From: Diorhabda sublineata
Lineage: Eukaryota; Arthropoda; Insecta; Coleoptera; Chrysomelidae
Length of the DNA stretch: 64,000 nt
Assembly: GCF_026230105.1 (NCBI RefSeq)
Contig: NC_079480.1
Location: 22,672,488-22,736,487, forward strand
Direction of reading: 5' to 3'
Position 1 is the first letter of the stretch; every line of letters starts with the position of its first letter. Shown one piece after another: positions 47,754 to 60,800 of the stretch. The position numbers and the translations under genes are program-made. Below the pieces are notes generated by a model. That model saw nothing but the letters and a program-made list of their open reading frames with translations. It searched no databases and had not been told where the DNA came from.

Positions 47754-50700
47754 TCAAGGTATCGAAATCACACCTAACCCGACACCTCCTTCGTGAGCTA
47801 TCATATTGGCCGCGTAAGTCCATTTATCAGATTTGGGGTCATACACTTCCACGGTGACAAGGTTAGATATACCATCGTAACCCCCTACTGCCCATAATTT
47901 CCCCATATTCGCCGTCAGAGCTACGCGACTTCTTTGGGCGTTCATCGGGGCGACATAAATCCATCTGGATACATTAAAAAAATGATTTACAAGTAAATTT
48001 CGTTAATTTCAACGATAATTTACTCACTTATTAGTTGTGGGGTCAAACATTTCTACAGATTGGAGAAAGGAACTTCCATCATATCCCCCACAAGCGAATA
48101 GCTTACCACCCAACATCGCTACACCCAATCTACATCTATACAAAGAAAAATATAGTTCACTTTATATACGGGGGTGTTCGAAAAATTGGTACAAAAGCTA
48201 CTTATTACCTTTTAGTGAGCATTGGAGGAGCCTCCGTCCAACTGTTAGATGTAGGATTGTACCTTTCAACTGAATCAAATATAGATAAACCATCATGTCC
48301 TCCCAATGCATAAATATAACCTAAAATTATTTTAAAATCCCTAAAATCGTAAATTAACGCCTCTATTCGTGTATATTGCTAGCAAATTTAACGGTATACG
48401 AGGTGTAATGAAAAAAATACGGGAAAGGGAAAAATGATATGCAGAGGTGATGGAATACCTAAGAAAGAGAGGAATACAAGCTTGGAAAACGAAAACACCA
48501 AATAGGAAAGAATAATTTACCTTGGCAAGCAATGACAGCCCCGGCACTTCTCGATTTATTCATCGGCGCCAACGAACACCATGAATTGGTACTAGGATGA
48601 TACCTTTCGACCGAATTCAACGACGTCACACCATCGTACCCTCCGCAAACGTAAATTATATCACCCAAAGCCGTAGCTCCCAAAGCACTACAACAATACT
48701 GTTAACAAAAAAACAAAATTAATAAAACCGCTATTTACCTTCGTTTACATATCATCGGAGCCACCATGGACCATTCGTTTTTGTTGGCGTCGTAAACCTC
48801 CACGCTGGCCAATCTATCTTTACCGTTATAACCCCCAAAAGCGAACAATTTACTTTTGATAACCGCCACGCCTAATCTAGACCGCATCATCGACATCGAA
48901 GGCGCCATATTCCATTCGTCCTTTTTCGGATCGTAATATTCCACCGTGGATAGCGAATCACCGTGTTTATTCAATCCCCCCACGACGAATATGTGACCTT
49001 TGATGTCGCACACCCTCGGTTCGGTGCGGAAACTTTGTATCAGAGCCCTTCGTTCAGGGATCAAATGAAAAGTTAGAGCCTCGTCCACTAGATCTCTAAA
49101 AAATTGTATTAGAATATTTTTAAGTAATAGTTCCAAATATACCTACCGACATTGTATGGAATATCTGATTTGTTCTTCGTTTCTAACCCTATCCGTTATG
49201 TATAAGGGGGATAGTAACGGTAGACGTACCAGGGACAATAATTCCGGTAAACTGTCTTTTCTTATTTCAACGTCGTGTTTCACCCATCTCATACACGCTT
49301 CGAAAACTTGTTCTTCGCTAATACGAATAAGAATCGTTATAATCGCGACGATATTTCTGTTATATTTCGTACCTGTCAACTCTGAGATCGTTTTTAATCA
49401 ACAAATCTTTTATTTCATTTAAAGATAGATTTAAATATTCTTCGTGTTGAGAAACTTCGTGAAAATACGACTCTATATATTTTTCCGCCAATTCTGCTAA
49501 CGTAGAACAACCTAAGGAATCAGCGAAATGTCTAAAACCTAAAGCGTTCTGTGGATGTATCCTATAAAACAGTTTTCGTAATAAATGTTGACATTTAAAG
49601 TGAAAAATGGCGGAGGACTTTCATCGCGTGACTAATAATGAATCAAATCAAAATTCACGTCTAGCTGGTATCAAAAACTACAGTGGGACACGTGTCTATG
49701 AGCTCGCGCGTGTCGTGTCAGGTCGCGCAGCGTCGTCAATACAAAAATTCACCAAAAACAACACAGTAAACAAAGCTTACATCAAATTTAATTTTTAATA
49801 TGATGGATAATTCACAATCGTCTCTTTTTATGGTAATTACTGTCAATTTAAAGAAATAGTCATAGATTGAGTAACGTGACGAAAAACCTCCACCGATTCG
49901 ACTATATTTACCTTTGTAATAAAAAATTAGCACAAGCGTCTCTAACTTTATTTAATTGTAAATAAGACGCTCCGATCATAATACTTTGCACATTGTTTTT
50001 ATCTAAAGTTACTTTTCCTGTATAAGCGAAATTTACAAGCGCTTCTAACGCCCTGTAATTAGAAATTGTGATAAAACTGAAGAATATTTTGAAAAAGAAA
50101 AAAATCTTACATGGCGTCTATACATTTTATTTCAATTTCCTTATTTCGAGATTCAATCATGTCGTTCATGAACATCGCTTGAAAATACGGAATGGTCGAA
50201 GCTAAAACTATCTTATGAGCACTAAAATATTGTCCTTCCACCTTAAATTCCAATAAAAAATACGAGAAGTGTTTTAAAAATCAATTAAACTTTAAATTAT
50301 TTGTATAGTATGTTTGACATCTAAGAAAATGCCTTCATTACCGAAACCAATATAAATATCGATAAGACCCAAAAATCTATGTTAAAATAAACATTTTTTT
50401 CCCCACACCTCTCTTTTTCACACTACAAACTACTTTTTTTACTTTTACTTCCTATAACAAATGTACATATTTGAAAATAGTACTTTATGTAATAATTCAC
50501 ATAACAAATCATACATTATATACAATTAATCAGTAATAAATTTTGATATAAACAATTATATTGTCTTGCATTGTTAATGATAAATTCTAACCTTTAAAAC
50601 GACATCACACAGTTTCCCTTGTCTTCGGATATCGGCCATAACGGGAAAAGCTGAAGGAAACAGATCATTTTGTTGAAAAACTAAATTTTCGTTATTCATT

Positions 50701-50780
50701 TCTAAAACGTTACGAGTTAAATCATGAAAATTCCAGTTCGACTTGTTATCTTTGCCATCGCGTTGTGAACTAAATTCCAT
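47754..50780 (-). CDS. KLHL18: KLHL18-type BTB-BACK-Kelch Cul3 adaptor
   Basis: Kelch-like proteins recruit substrates to Cullin-3 RING ubiquitin ligases; the mammalian family member KLHL18 acts in mitosis and photoreceptors. Ten exons (50592-50780, 50111-50241, 49912-50052, 49373-49561, 49147-49317, 48739-49095, 48521-48687, 48209-48320, 48028-48135, 47754-47964) give 591 residues (human 574). The BTB domain begins MADIRRQGKLCDVVLKV and includes FSAHKIVLASTIPYFQAMF. BACK follows (HPQNALGFRHFADSLGCSTL; EEQVFEACMRWVKHD). Six Kelch repeats carry the GG doublets and DG/YDG turns (VVGGLNKHGD, FGGYNGKDRL, CGGYDGVTSL, LGGHDGLSIF, CGGYDGSSFL, VGGYDGISNL), ending HEGGVGLGVISIP as in human. The ATG at 50780 (MEFSSQRD) is the first in frame. 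It shares a 620-base divergent promoter with Rtnl1. Confidence 0.96.
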
Positions 50781-51400
50781 CTCGCTTGACAAGTATAATG
50801 TTAATTTTGTATTGTCACATAGAGACAAATAATTTATCCAAAATTTTCTTTATGTTTGTTCACAATTTTCTTTGTTAGATAAAAACATACACATAAATCA
50901 TTTTGTGTATATTAACATATAAAGATGTAATTACTAAAAACAACACAGAACATGAATAAAGCTTTATTCGTAAGTTGGGTTCGGAATCACTGTCAAAAAT
51001 GTCATTCGAGATTAGTTCAGTTATCAAGTTCTATATTCGCGGGTTACATCGATTGCGTTAATTATTGATTATTACGTAAAGTATGGTTCACATTTTAATA
51101 AACGTAATACAGTTTAAAACTGAAGCAATACATTTGTTTTTTTATAATTATATAAAAAGCGTATCAACATAGAAGCGTTCAATTTGACACTTATAATTAC
51201 TCGATGTTTTGCAACAAGAAGTAACTGTTTTGTGTGTAACCAATCAGATATCGGCAATTTGACGTAACACGAAATTTGTTGGGGGAGTTTCAAGTTTGGA
51301 GCCGAGTTCGAAATTAGTTTACAGTGACGAGTGATATAGAAAGAGGTAGGAATCTTTAATATACATAATAAACGGTGCTCCTGATATTTTTTCTTAAAAA
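50781..51400. promoter_or_regulatory. Divergent promoter region between KLHL18 and Rtnl1
   Basis: The ATGs face away from each other across 620 bases. The region includes GTCAAAAATGTCATTCGAG at about 50994 and CAATTTGACGTAACACG at about 51256, resembling words in the Npl4/DESI-PUL promoter region. A possible 5'UTR donor (AAAGAGGTAGGAA) lies near 51345. No clear TATA box. Confidence 0.45.
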
Positions 51401-54400
51401 ATGGAACATTCTAAAGAAACTGAGCAAGGATTGTTTAATATAAAAAGGGAAGTGGATTCGATGGATGATTTCGAACATTTAGAACACGACTCGAGTCCAT
51501 TACAGGATTTATTGGGTTTAAAATCGGACAAAGAGGTGACAGCACCTGAAACAGTTCATGAGATCAATAACACGCCCAAGACCGCGGTGAGTGATAAAAC
51601 CGGTGGAGCTGATTTGTTAGCCTCTTTGGAAGAACCTTTAATTCCAGAAAAAATGAATAGGAATTTATTAGAAGACGATTTTCTTGAAAGCGAACACAAC
51701 AAGGATAAATTGGATCAATTCTTACATTCTCCTTTCGACCACGGAGATAACAAATTATCGTCTGCAAATCTAATAGAAGCCGAAAAAGTGAGTGAACCGC
51801 AGAAGAAGGAAGTTGATCAATTTTTAGATTTCGAACAAAATGTCAGTGATTTCAAATCTAAATTACCTGAGGATACGTTCAAACCTGAACCTACTTCAAC
51901 TCCGCCGGTTCATCCAATAGAACCCGAGATAACTGTAAGTCCGAGTGTTCAAGTTCCAGAACGTCCAGTTACAAATGAACCAGAAAAAACTATACCTACA
52001 GCTACGGCTCCAGTTGTGGAAAAAAAAGTGGAAATTCAAGAAAATATAACGAAAAATGTTATAGCAGATAAACCGGCTGTAGTTACACCGGCTAAAATAG
52101 CTCCCACTGACGCTGCAGCGATTTTTTGTCAAATGGGTTTAGGTAAGTAAACATTTATAACTAAATATATTAAATATCGTATATATAAACTAGTAAGTTA
52201 TGTTTTATTTGTAATATGAGTGGTCAAATATAATCTACAGATATGTTTAATAAATCTTTAACAATAATTAATAATTGTTTGGTTGTCAATGCTTTTAATA
52301 TTTGATAATGAATCTACTATAAAAGGATTAGGGAATTATCGTGTGCATTTGCAGCTTCCCTTTAATTTAATTGTAAGAAATTTATGTTTCATGCCAGATG
52401 ATTTAATTCAAGGTCAATGATTCACCTGTTTTATATTTGTAGATGATCAAATTTTATAACAACGAGACTTGCATGTTGACATTACAATTTAAATTCTAAT
52501 AACTACCTTCAACATTGAAATTATCTAACAGAAAAGTTATGAAAACGTTTATTTATACAAATAGTTTTGGAAATAACCTCAAAACTTTTATGTCAATCAA
52601 TAATATTTCAAATAAATATATTTTCATCGTTAAGATTTTGTGTCAGGCATGTTTTGATGTTTAAGTTTCTTTTTTCTTTTTATACTATTATAATTTAATT
52701 CGTACGTATAGTTGGAGTTTTTGTTTTCATTTTCTATATACGAGGGTTTTGAAGAATGTTTCCGATCTCTATATAACGACGTCAGTCTATATATGTGGGA
52801 AATATATTTGGGAGGATCAAAAACTGAGATAAGCAGTTCCTGTATGAATGTGGGATTGAGATTAGAGGCTATCGGTGTATGAAAGATGTCTATATTTAGG
52901 AAAAAAAGGGTTAGCATGACTGGAAAAGTTAAAAGGCAACTTAGTTCAAAGTGAAATGGAAAAAAATGTCTGTTAGGTCGTAAATTTTTTAGACAACCCT
53001 CGTAGTTCGAGAAAACGAGTTTTTCTGTCCAAATTTCTGTATTTTTTCACTTTTAAATATCAGTTTTGACCGTAAGATAGGGGTGAAAAAAATTACTAAA
53101 AAGTTTGTTTTTAAATTTTGGAAAAATGGTTAGAGCTAGAAAAAAAAATCAAGATCGAAGTTGTAGATCTTTCAATTTTACACAAGAATGGTCGTTTGAA
53201 GTTTTTTACAAAGTTAGGTGGCCTATGCAACTTTTTTTTCAAAATTACCTATACCAGCAAACACTCTAAATGATGAAAATAATAAAGAAATGTTTAATTC
53301 TTAAGAATCGGTTTTAGGTCTCTCCTAAATCCACCCCTGTGTGATGTATGCGTGAGGGAACAAGATTTAATTTTTCTAATTATTTCTAATAATTATCATC
53401 TAATAAGGGACGTATACGTATAATAGAAATAAGAGAAATTTTATTATCAATTTGTGAAAATTAATCTTAGATTTCTCCTAGATCCATCTCTGTCTTATAG
53501 AGAAAATGCTTAATTCGTAAAAATCAATCTTAGATCCACCCCTGTTTAATAAGACAAACCTAATTAGCAAAGTATACGTCAGGGGGCGTTATCTAATGAT
53601 TTTTTATCCACCCCTGTTTAATAAGACAAACCTAATAAGCAAAGTATACGCCAGGGGGCGTTATCTAATGATCATAGATCCACCCCTATTTAATAAGACA
53701 AACCTAATAAACAAAGTATACGTCAGGGGGCGTTATCTAATATATTTACAATTTTTACCGTATTTAGTCTATAAACACTCTATATAATAGGAATGAAAGA
53801 AATTTTATTATCAATTTGTGAATATCAATCCTAGATCCATCCCTGTCCTATAGAGAAAATGCCCAATTCGTAAAAATCAATATTAGATCCACCCCTGTTT
53901 TATTAGACAAACCTTATAAACAAAGTATACGTCAGGGGACGCTATCTAATATATTTACAATTTTTATAACCTATTTTTTTTATAAACACTCTGTATAATG
54001 GAAATGTATTTATAAAATATTATTTCAGCATATTAAATTCTTTTTTATCAATACAAAGTCTATATTGTCTTAATCACTTGGAGTTTGTTCTTATTGTCAT
54101 AGTACCACGTCGGGTACTTAGTTTAATTTATCTCGGGTCGATATAAACACCGACGCCTGCTCAGTTGTATACAAATTTATCCGGTAGGTAATTTTTCCCC
54201 TATTACGCATACTCCATCCTGTAAGTTCGATCAACACGGCACCGTGAAATATTTTAAATCGTATTTAATAAATTCGTGATACGAAGGTACCTTCAATAAC
54301 AAGGTTAGGGTGTGGATTGTTTTGGTTTTTGTGTAAAAGTGCATCTTATAATCGTATATATAAATGTCTGAAGATTTGAAGAAGATGGCTAACGAAGTCG

Positions 54401-54812
54401 TACAAGACGTCATTAATGGTGTCCAAGAAGCAAACATATTAACCGGGAACGACAAAGAAACATGTTGTCAAAGATCGTTGCTTTGTGTTTTATTCAATCC
54501 CAGTACGTATTTGTTTCAAATTTCATTATTGTGGGTTAAATTACTTGTAGATAACCTTGACGTTTATTATGGTTTAACACCTAGATATTTCGATATGGGT
54601 AAATTCCACAGATTTAGATCGCGTTTCGAAAAAGGTTTTTTTTTTATATAATTTTTCTGGTATTTCTTATCAAACTTGTTTTTGTATGAGATAAAAGTTT
54701 TAACAAGTTTTAATTGTTAACTGTAATGGTGGTAGGGGAAATAACAACTGGGCGTTATTTATATATATATATATATACAGGGGATATAGGAAATAAGGAA
54801 ATAACTGGTCGT

Positions 54813-54843
<31 letters not shown>

Positions 54844-57800
54844 GGGGTATAGGAAATAACAACAGGGCGGCGGCGTTATGTATATATACAAGGGGTATAG
54901 GTAATTTATGTACAGTGCTACAGATTTGTAATATTGGATAAAAGTTGATAAATAACAAATGAAATTGAAATAAATCAATTTAAAAATCTTCGTTTCCGTT
55001 AATTGTTTAATTTGATATATAATGTGAAATTAGTTATAGTTCGATAGATATACACACGGTTATTAGATGAAACACTATTTTTAACTAATTTTTTTCTATT
55101 ATGTAAAAAAATTGTCCTTGTAATAAAATTCAGTGAATTGAATTACGTAATACACAAAAGGAAATCTTAAGTGTTATCAGTAGAATTTTAAATCATTAAC
55201 CTGTTGCTAGGGCATGTAGTATATGGTTACTAATTGATAATGAACACAAATATAAAAAAATCGAGAATACGTGCAATGCAAAATGGTAAAATTCACTCAT
55301 GAGCCAAAAAAAAAAATATTTTTTTCTTAATAAAATCTTGAAGTTATTGGTTTAGCTTCCTCGTTTATCAACTCTGGGGCTTTACTGGAACATTTTGAAT
55401 CAATAATCTAACGATAGAAAGTTTGTAAACTTCTGTTAAGCCTTCTTTAAACCTCTGGGGCTTCACCAGGATCACAGGCTTACTACCATCATTAAAATAT
55501 TTTTAATGGTAGATCCCATTGCTAATGTAGTAGTTTTTGTCGTTTATTTTGTTTAAAAATTACAATTCTAGTGAAGAATCTAATTATTTTTTTATCTACC
55601 CTTCTTATTAGTTCATAGTTGTTGTTACTTGCATTTTTAATTCTCGACGGTTGGTTAGTTAGGCCATTGAGCACATGAGCCTTCAGATAGGATCGTCGTG
55701 CCCCACTTGACGTTACCAAATACCGAGGTTCGTTGGCTTAAACCTTTAGGCTCGCCCAGAACCTCGATCGTGCGAGCGCTCGGCACTCCGGATCTTCCGT
55801 GATGCACATAGTGTCGAAATGGCGTCTTAGATGGCAGTGTCCTGTTAGAAATCGGATTGCAGTAACACTTTGATGTTGGGATCTACCATTATGCGGTTGA
55901 AAACAGTTACGTAACGACCACGGGCGTTAAGTGGAACGTATCTTATTTTGTAAGTTGTCTTTATTTATGTGCAGTGACCTTATCGACGTTATTTTATACT
56001 TAGGTTGACATAAATCGAGATTCTTTACAGAATTTTTTTTTGTAAAGAAAGGAGGTTATAAAAATTATTTTTGTCTTCGTTTTATTTTCTGTTATAAGTA
56101 TGTTTATAATAAAATGCAGTTTTTTTTTCTAATATCAAGGTTAGTTAAATTTTTTTATGGTATTTATGGTTTGATAATCTTTTTTACAAACATTACGATG
56201 TTTGTCCTACATAAATATTTTATTACGTCGAAAAATTGATATTGATGAGAAAAATAAATCACATATAACTAAATCGGGGGATTTAGAGGACTAAATTCTC
56301 GTTCTATCTTTACTCACATTTTTTGCATGCTGTAAATTCTAATAATAATTCAAATTCAAACATCTAGCTTATACTAATATTCTTTTGTAGATGCATGGTT
56401 TAATCCTGAAAAATTGGATCCCAAAGGTAAGTGTAATGTAAATTTGTACATAATTATACTGGGTGGAGCGAAGAAATTAAAAAAAAAACACGTAATTTAG
56501 AATAGAATCGTTAAAATTGTAGAAATTTGTTAATTTTTCATTTCACACATCAATACCTTGGTAAAAAAACATTTAGATGTTTGTCTAGATTGTAGTATTG
56601 GGATTGGGGGGTGCTAAAGCAAACTGTGTTTACAAAGTGGTGCTGCTAGACCATGACCAAATGAAACTATCCTGATGGAAATGGAAAATTATCATTAGGG
56701 ATATTTCTCTAGATACGTTAAAATTGTCACTTCTGGGGTGTAGAAAAAATCTCCCTGTACGCAGCCCAAATTCTATCTCAACTGGAGGGATTTGTACTGG
56801 CCTACAATTATCCCGATTTAACCTACATGGATTTGTTTTTGGATTGACAGATGATAATAATCATACGCACAACTGTTTTGACATTATTGAACGTCTGGGT
56901 GTTTTTGAGGTTATGTTAAAAGGGGAAATTTACTAATAGATGAATTTACATGTCGTCTGACCTAACCTATACCACAATTATGAACTATTTCGTAAAATCT
57001 AATTAAAATGTACAAATTTACGAGTTTACCGACCAAAGTAATAAAATATCTTGTATATTTAAAATTAATTGCGGAAAATGATAATTTCAGTATGTTTATA
57101 ATAGAAAATAAAGTTGGTTACGGTGTTTGCATTTTTGAACGTTAATGACATCATTAAAATCACCTTAAACTTATTGTTTGCAAAGACGTAATTTATTTGT
57201 TGATGTTTCTATACAATATATATACACAGTGCTGCCAAATCTGATTTAAATACGACTGTGTATCAAAATTTTTCGTAATTACATAACGTAATCAAGTGAA
57301 TGATGATTCAAAAAGAAAAAAAATAATGGGGAAACAATAGTTTACGGTTCATGAACAAAAACTATACAGAATTGTGAAAAAAAAATCTGAAAAAGTCCTA
57401 TTTTATTCAAAATACAATAAAATTTGAAATTGTTGCCGTAAATCAAGACCACCCCGTACATTAATGGTGCATTTATTTTAAAAATTATTGATAAATTTAA
57501 AATTTTTCTCTACAATTTTTGTTTTGACAAACTGTTTATGGGCATTTGTAAATTTGAAAAAATATACTTCGTCGATCTCCCTCGTATCTAACGATGACTC
57601 AACGTGATTAAATGTACTGACTCGGTCAATAAATTTTGCAAATAAACATAAATTTTATCTTCATACTTCGCTGGAGAACGATTTCGAAATATTTAAAATT
57701 GTAATAAATATACGAGGTGTATGAAGAAAGTAATGAAATCTTTCACTGACAAGACTTTTATCTCTAGGTCATTAACCTTTGTATGTCTTTTAGCTGTTTA

Positions 57801-60800
57801 AATTGAGATATGAGAAATACTCAAATTATGATTCTTGTTAATTTTCTGAAACAATTAAAAAAAACATTCATTCAAACTTAATTTTTATAACTTCACAAAA
57901 TTTTTTCTTATGATATCGCTAGCTAAATGAAAGTAACAAAGGAAATAAATCGGTCCAGTACAAACACGATGTTGCTGAAATGTTTCCAGTAGTATTAATT
58001 TTTTTTACATTCCTCGAATTATTAGGATCATTGGAAGAAAAATATATTTTTTTCGAGATATATCGAGAAAAATAATTTATAAAAAATATTTTTTTTTCTA
58101 TATTCTGTGCTTCAGAAAATTTTGAAAAGCGGTTCTATTTTTTCTTATATATCAACGATTTAACAATTTTTTGTTAAATGTCATAAATTTTCACAGTTTC
58201 AGTTATCCGATTTTCTATCAAGTTCTATTTTTGTATTATTTTCACGTTGCCAAACTCGATTAAACAGAATCTTTCAATTTCAAAATATACTTTAAGTTCA
58301 TCGGCCTTATTCTCCTAAGAAACGCTCATGTTTTACAATCATTACATTCTGATTATAAAAAAATATTTCTATTTTTAGAAGCCTTGTATATTTTATCGCA
58401 TTTTCTGACGCTAAATTTACAAATGTGTCTAACTTTGATAAGCTAAGCAGTAAATAACCAAAAAAATATATATTTTAAGAAATATTATAAACTTGACAAC
58501 TATGTAAATAAGTCGTATATTACAATTATGGCGATTCTCTATGTCTCTTTCTCTCTCTCAAGTCACAAAATCGTTTTATTATAATAAGATATAATAAATC
58601 TTCAATATTTGTAATTTTTTGTGAAAAAACTTGAAAAAAAATTTATTTGTCTTTTTGTGCAAAATTACGTAATAAAAGTTTGGTTTTTTTAAAAATCACG
58701 AATCTCTAGACATCGTCCGTTAGGCTAGACGTAGCTTGTCACAATAAATATCGATTTTCCGCCATTATCTAGGAAATATCTCATTTGACGCAGTCGCGTT
58801 TAGCTGCGCCATTACCCGATTTATTTATTTACTTACAAACTCGATTTTTCCAACAAATATTCTTCCTTACGTCCCTGCAAGGAAGATTAAAAAACAATAT
58901 TTTTAATCTAAAATAATATTCAGCTGTGAGTATATACCTATCAAATCGTTCGTGGAAATATAGATTTGTGACTTACGGGCTTTTTGCCAATACGAATAAT
59001 CTGGGTACTGAAATTTTCGTAAGAAGGTTTTATTAGTAGTGAATGGGATAGTTAAGATGGACACGCTGTTAGAAAATTTAATGCAACGAGATCAAAGTGA
59101 GTTTTGATACAATTTTTATTTTAACTCAACGTGTGTGTGTGGGTGGGATTTAGAATTCCATCTATACCGAACGGTTTTCGCTAGTGTCGTATCGATGCAG
59201 GTCTCTTCCTAGGTTATATTAGCGAAGTCGGGAGTATTTTCATGGAATTGTGATTTTTTTTAAGTGATTGCCTCATTGGATACGTGTTTTTTTTTGAAAA
59301 GTAGGTTATAATTTTTTTTGATTACCTAATCAGATTGCATGTGGATATTTTTAAATTCGCTTATCCCACAGATGAAATAGTCTAGGATATACGATGTAAC
59401 ATACCATTAGGATATTTTTATTATTTATACAGTGTTGTCATGTTTCTCATAAATATAAATCAAATGGATAAAATAGTATTTAAATGGATTGTAATTCAAA
59501 AGAAGTTATGAAGCATGACATAACGGTGGTAATTAATTTTAAAAATGATTAAATTAAACAGAATTAACGAACTATTGTTCGTTAATTGGCTTATTAACCA
59601 AAGTATAACGTCTAGAAGAAGTGAAACGTGAATGAAGTATAAACAAGCAAAAAAATACCTAGCAACTCTTAATTCAGCTGCTATTTATATAATTTAAAAT
59701 ATTTATATTGGTATAGTCAGTTTAGCGAGAAAAGTAGAGTATCTAATTGAGAGCAATAACAATAAGGAGTTACAGGGTGGATTTTTTTACATTATATTTA
59801 TTATCCATTTGTAGTTAGATATGTGTAGACCTATTGTACCACTATTTACTCCTAAAATTCTATTTTTTGCTCCATTTTTACTTGAAATATGATTTTATCC
59901 AAAAAAAAAAAAATTATAACAAAACCAGTAATGAAAAAAATATTACTCTACGTTATAGTTTATTTATACTAAATTTTACTAAATATCTCGGAAAATATTG
60001 ATTTTAGAAAAAATAGTTTCAAACAAAAAAAGAAGCTCATAAAAAGCTCTACAAAAAGGGTTATATACATTTTTTACGTAAACCCATTTTTTTGGCTGTT
60101 GAGAGCCAAAATATCTTGACAGGAGTCGAATTGACCAACCTAACCTAAAAATTGTTGTCCTTGAAGGAAGTTAGGTTAGGTTAGAAAATGGAAAACCAAT
60201 TGTAGAACCTAACAAGTATCAAAATCGCTTGTCAAAATTAATTAACAAAAAAATTATAAGGATAATGTCAACATTTATTGAATTAAGAAGTCACGTGATT
60301 AGAAAAATGTATTTCTAATACAAATATCAATTTTTCAAATTAAATTTCTGGATACGGGTAATAAAGCCATCTGTTGTGAAAATTGAGGAGAAAGGGGCTT
60401 CCCTACCCTGAAATTGTTAAAATCTCGCATCGGTTGTCCTTGACCTTCATTGAATCAATAGTATTATGTTGTATTTTATTTCTATTTGATTCTATATGAT
60501 TTTTATATAAAAACATTTTGGCTAATATAAAAAATATAAATTATATTTTTCGGAACACCTCGTATAAATGAAAAGATAATACAAAAAAATTAAAATAAAT
60601 ACCTGCTTCGTAGACACACACTTGTGCCACGTTTCTTCCCAAGTGGAACCACGTTGCCGTATTGAATAAATTTAACTAGATAACGTAAATAAATTAAAAA
60701 AAATTAACACGTGTTTGAAAATCAGTATAAAAACTACTTATTAAATAAATGGAATGCATTAAATAATTTAATAAATTGATATATTTTTTACTATATCTGA

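Larger units (their letters stand above)
54503..56390. other. Rtnl1 intron with AT-rich minisatellite and retroelement relic
   Basis: Contents: the repeat at 54730-54910, the non-LTR retrotransposon relic at 55738-55869, and AT-rich sequence without other recognisable features. Confidence 0.55.

Noticed and set aside
48035..48313. Plus-strand frames opposite KLHL18 exons 8 and 9
   Set aside because: They overlap well-supported Kelch exons on the other strand.
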